Shown in pieces: positions 22,671 through 22,703 of a stretch of 22,703 bases of DNA. The notes beneath the pieces were generated by a model, which was given only the letters and a program-made list of their open reading frames with translations, ran no database searches and was not told where the DNA came from. Made by a program: the position numbers and the translations under genes. The stretch's first letter is position 1; each line of letters opens with the position of its first letter. Origin of the DNA: an uncultured Clostridia bacterium (GTDB lineage Bacteria; Bacillota; Clostridia; UBA1381); NCBI GenBank assembly GCA_934454035.1, contig CAKSFY010000026.1:1-22703 (forward strand), read 5' to 3'.

Positions 22671-22703
22671 TCCCTCCACCGCCTGCGGCGGTCCCCCTCC
22701 CTT
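22671..22703. repeat. GC-rich hairpin repeat, copy D (cut by window edge)
   Basis: TCCCTCCACCGCC, a loop TGC and GGCGGT, then TCCCCCTCCC, match the first half of copies B and C. Here the stem ACCGCC/GGCGGT (22678-22683 with 22687-22692) is perfect; the position that is a mismatch in B and C has changed to restore pairing. Confidence 0.65.

Noticed and set aside
1..22703. CRISPR arrays, tRNA or rRNA genes, toxin-antitoxin or restriction loci
   Set aside because: I looked through all gaps on both strands and saw no regularly spaced repeats, no tRNA T-arm motif and no defence-gene motifs.

Overview
The window looks like a chromosomal segment of a Gram-positive Clostridia-type anaerobe, probably an uncultured gut lineage. 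This is inferred from the AGGAGG-type ribosome binding sites throughout (with TTG and GTG starts where the SD demands it), near-consensus sigma-A promoters, a PPi-type phosphofructokinase, a stalk-domain (copper amine oxidase N-terminal-like) secreted protein, and the rpsG-fusA-tuf order. No 16S gene or other decisive taxonomic marker is present.

Layout. (1) 1-4033: a leftward phage head/packaging block: small terminase, large terminase, scaffold-like protein and N4-gp56/P22-fold major capsid protein. All four frames are intact, but there is no portal gene between terminase and scaffold. (2) 4240-4752: a DtxR/MntR-type metalloregulator with a consensus promoter, a palindrome over the start site and a 15-bp hairpin terminator. 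(3) 4769-9424: a two-gene leftward operon, a GH110-like beta-helix alpha-galactosidase candidate and an unusual Cys-rich glycosidase-like protein. It is divergent from an AraC/cupin activator; neither enzyme has a signal peptide and no transporter is in view. (4) 9472-16330: central sugar metabolism. Enolase runs leftward and the PPi-type phosphofructokinase rightward, the latter overlapping a Cof-type HAD phosphatase; then an AraC-GyrI regulator and an alpha-phosphoglucomutase. The eno/pfk intergenic region is packed with copies of a GC-rich hairpin repeat. (5) 16331-18524: an AT-rich island with a strong structured-RNA candidate (own promoter, 18-bp closing helix, 16-bp pseudoknot-type pairing, terminator), followed by a secreted WG-repeat/stalk-domain gene broken by a one-base frameshift. 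(6) 18555-22703: the leftward str-type block rpsG, fusA, tuf, with the repeat element directly upstream of rpsG where rpsL would be expected.

Working together: the enzymes of block 4 connect glucose-1-P/glucose-6-P interconversion, fructose-6-P phosphorylation with PPi and lower glycolysis. Block 3 probably feeds hexoses from an alpha-galactoside into this route. The most interesting unexplained element is the RNA at 16492-16708. The next most interesting are the portal-less phage block and the carbohydrate operon.
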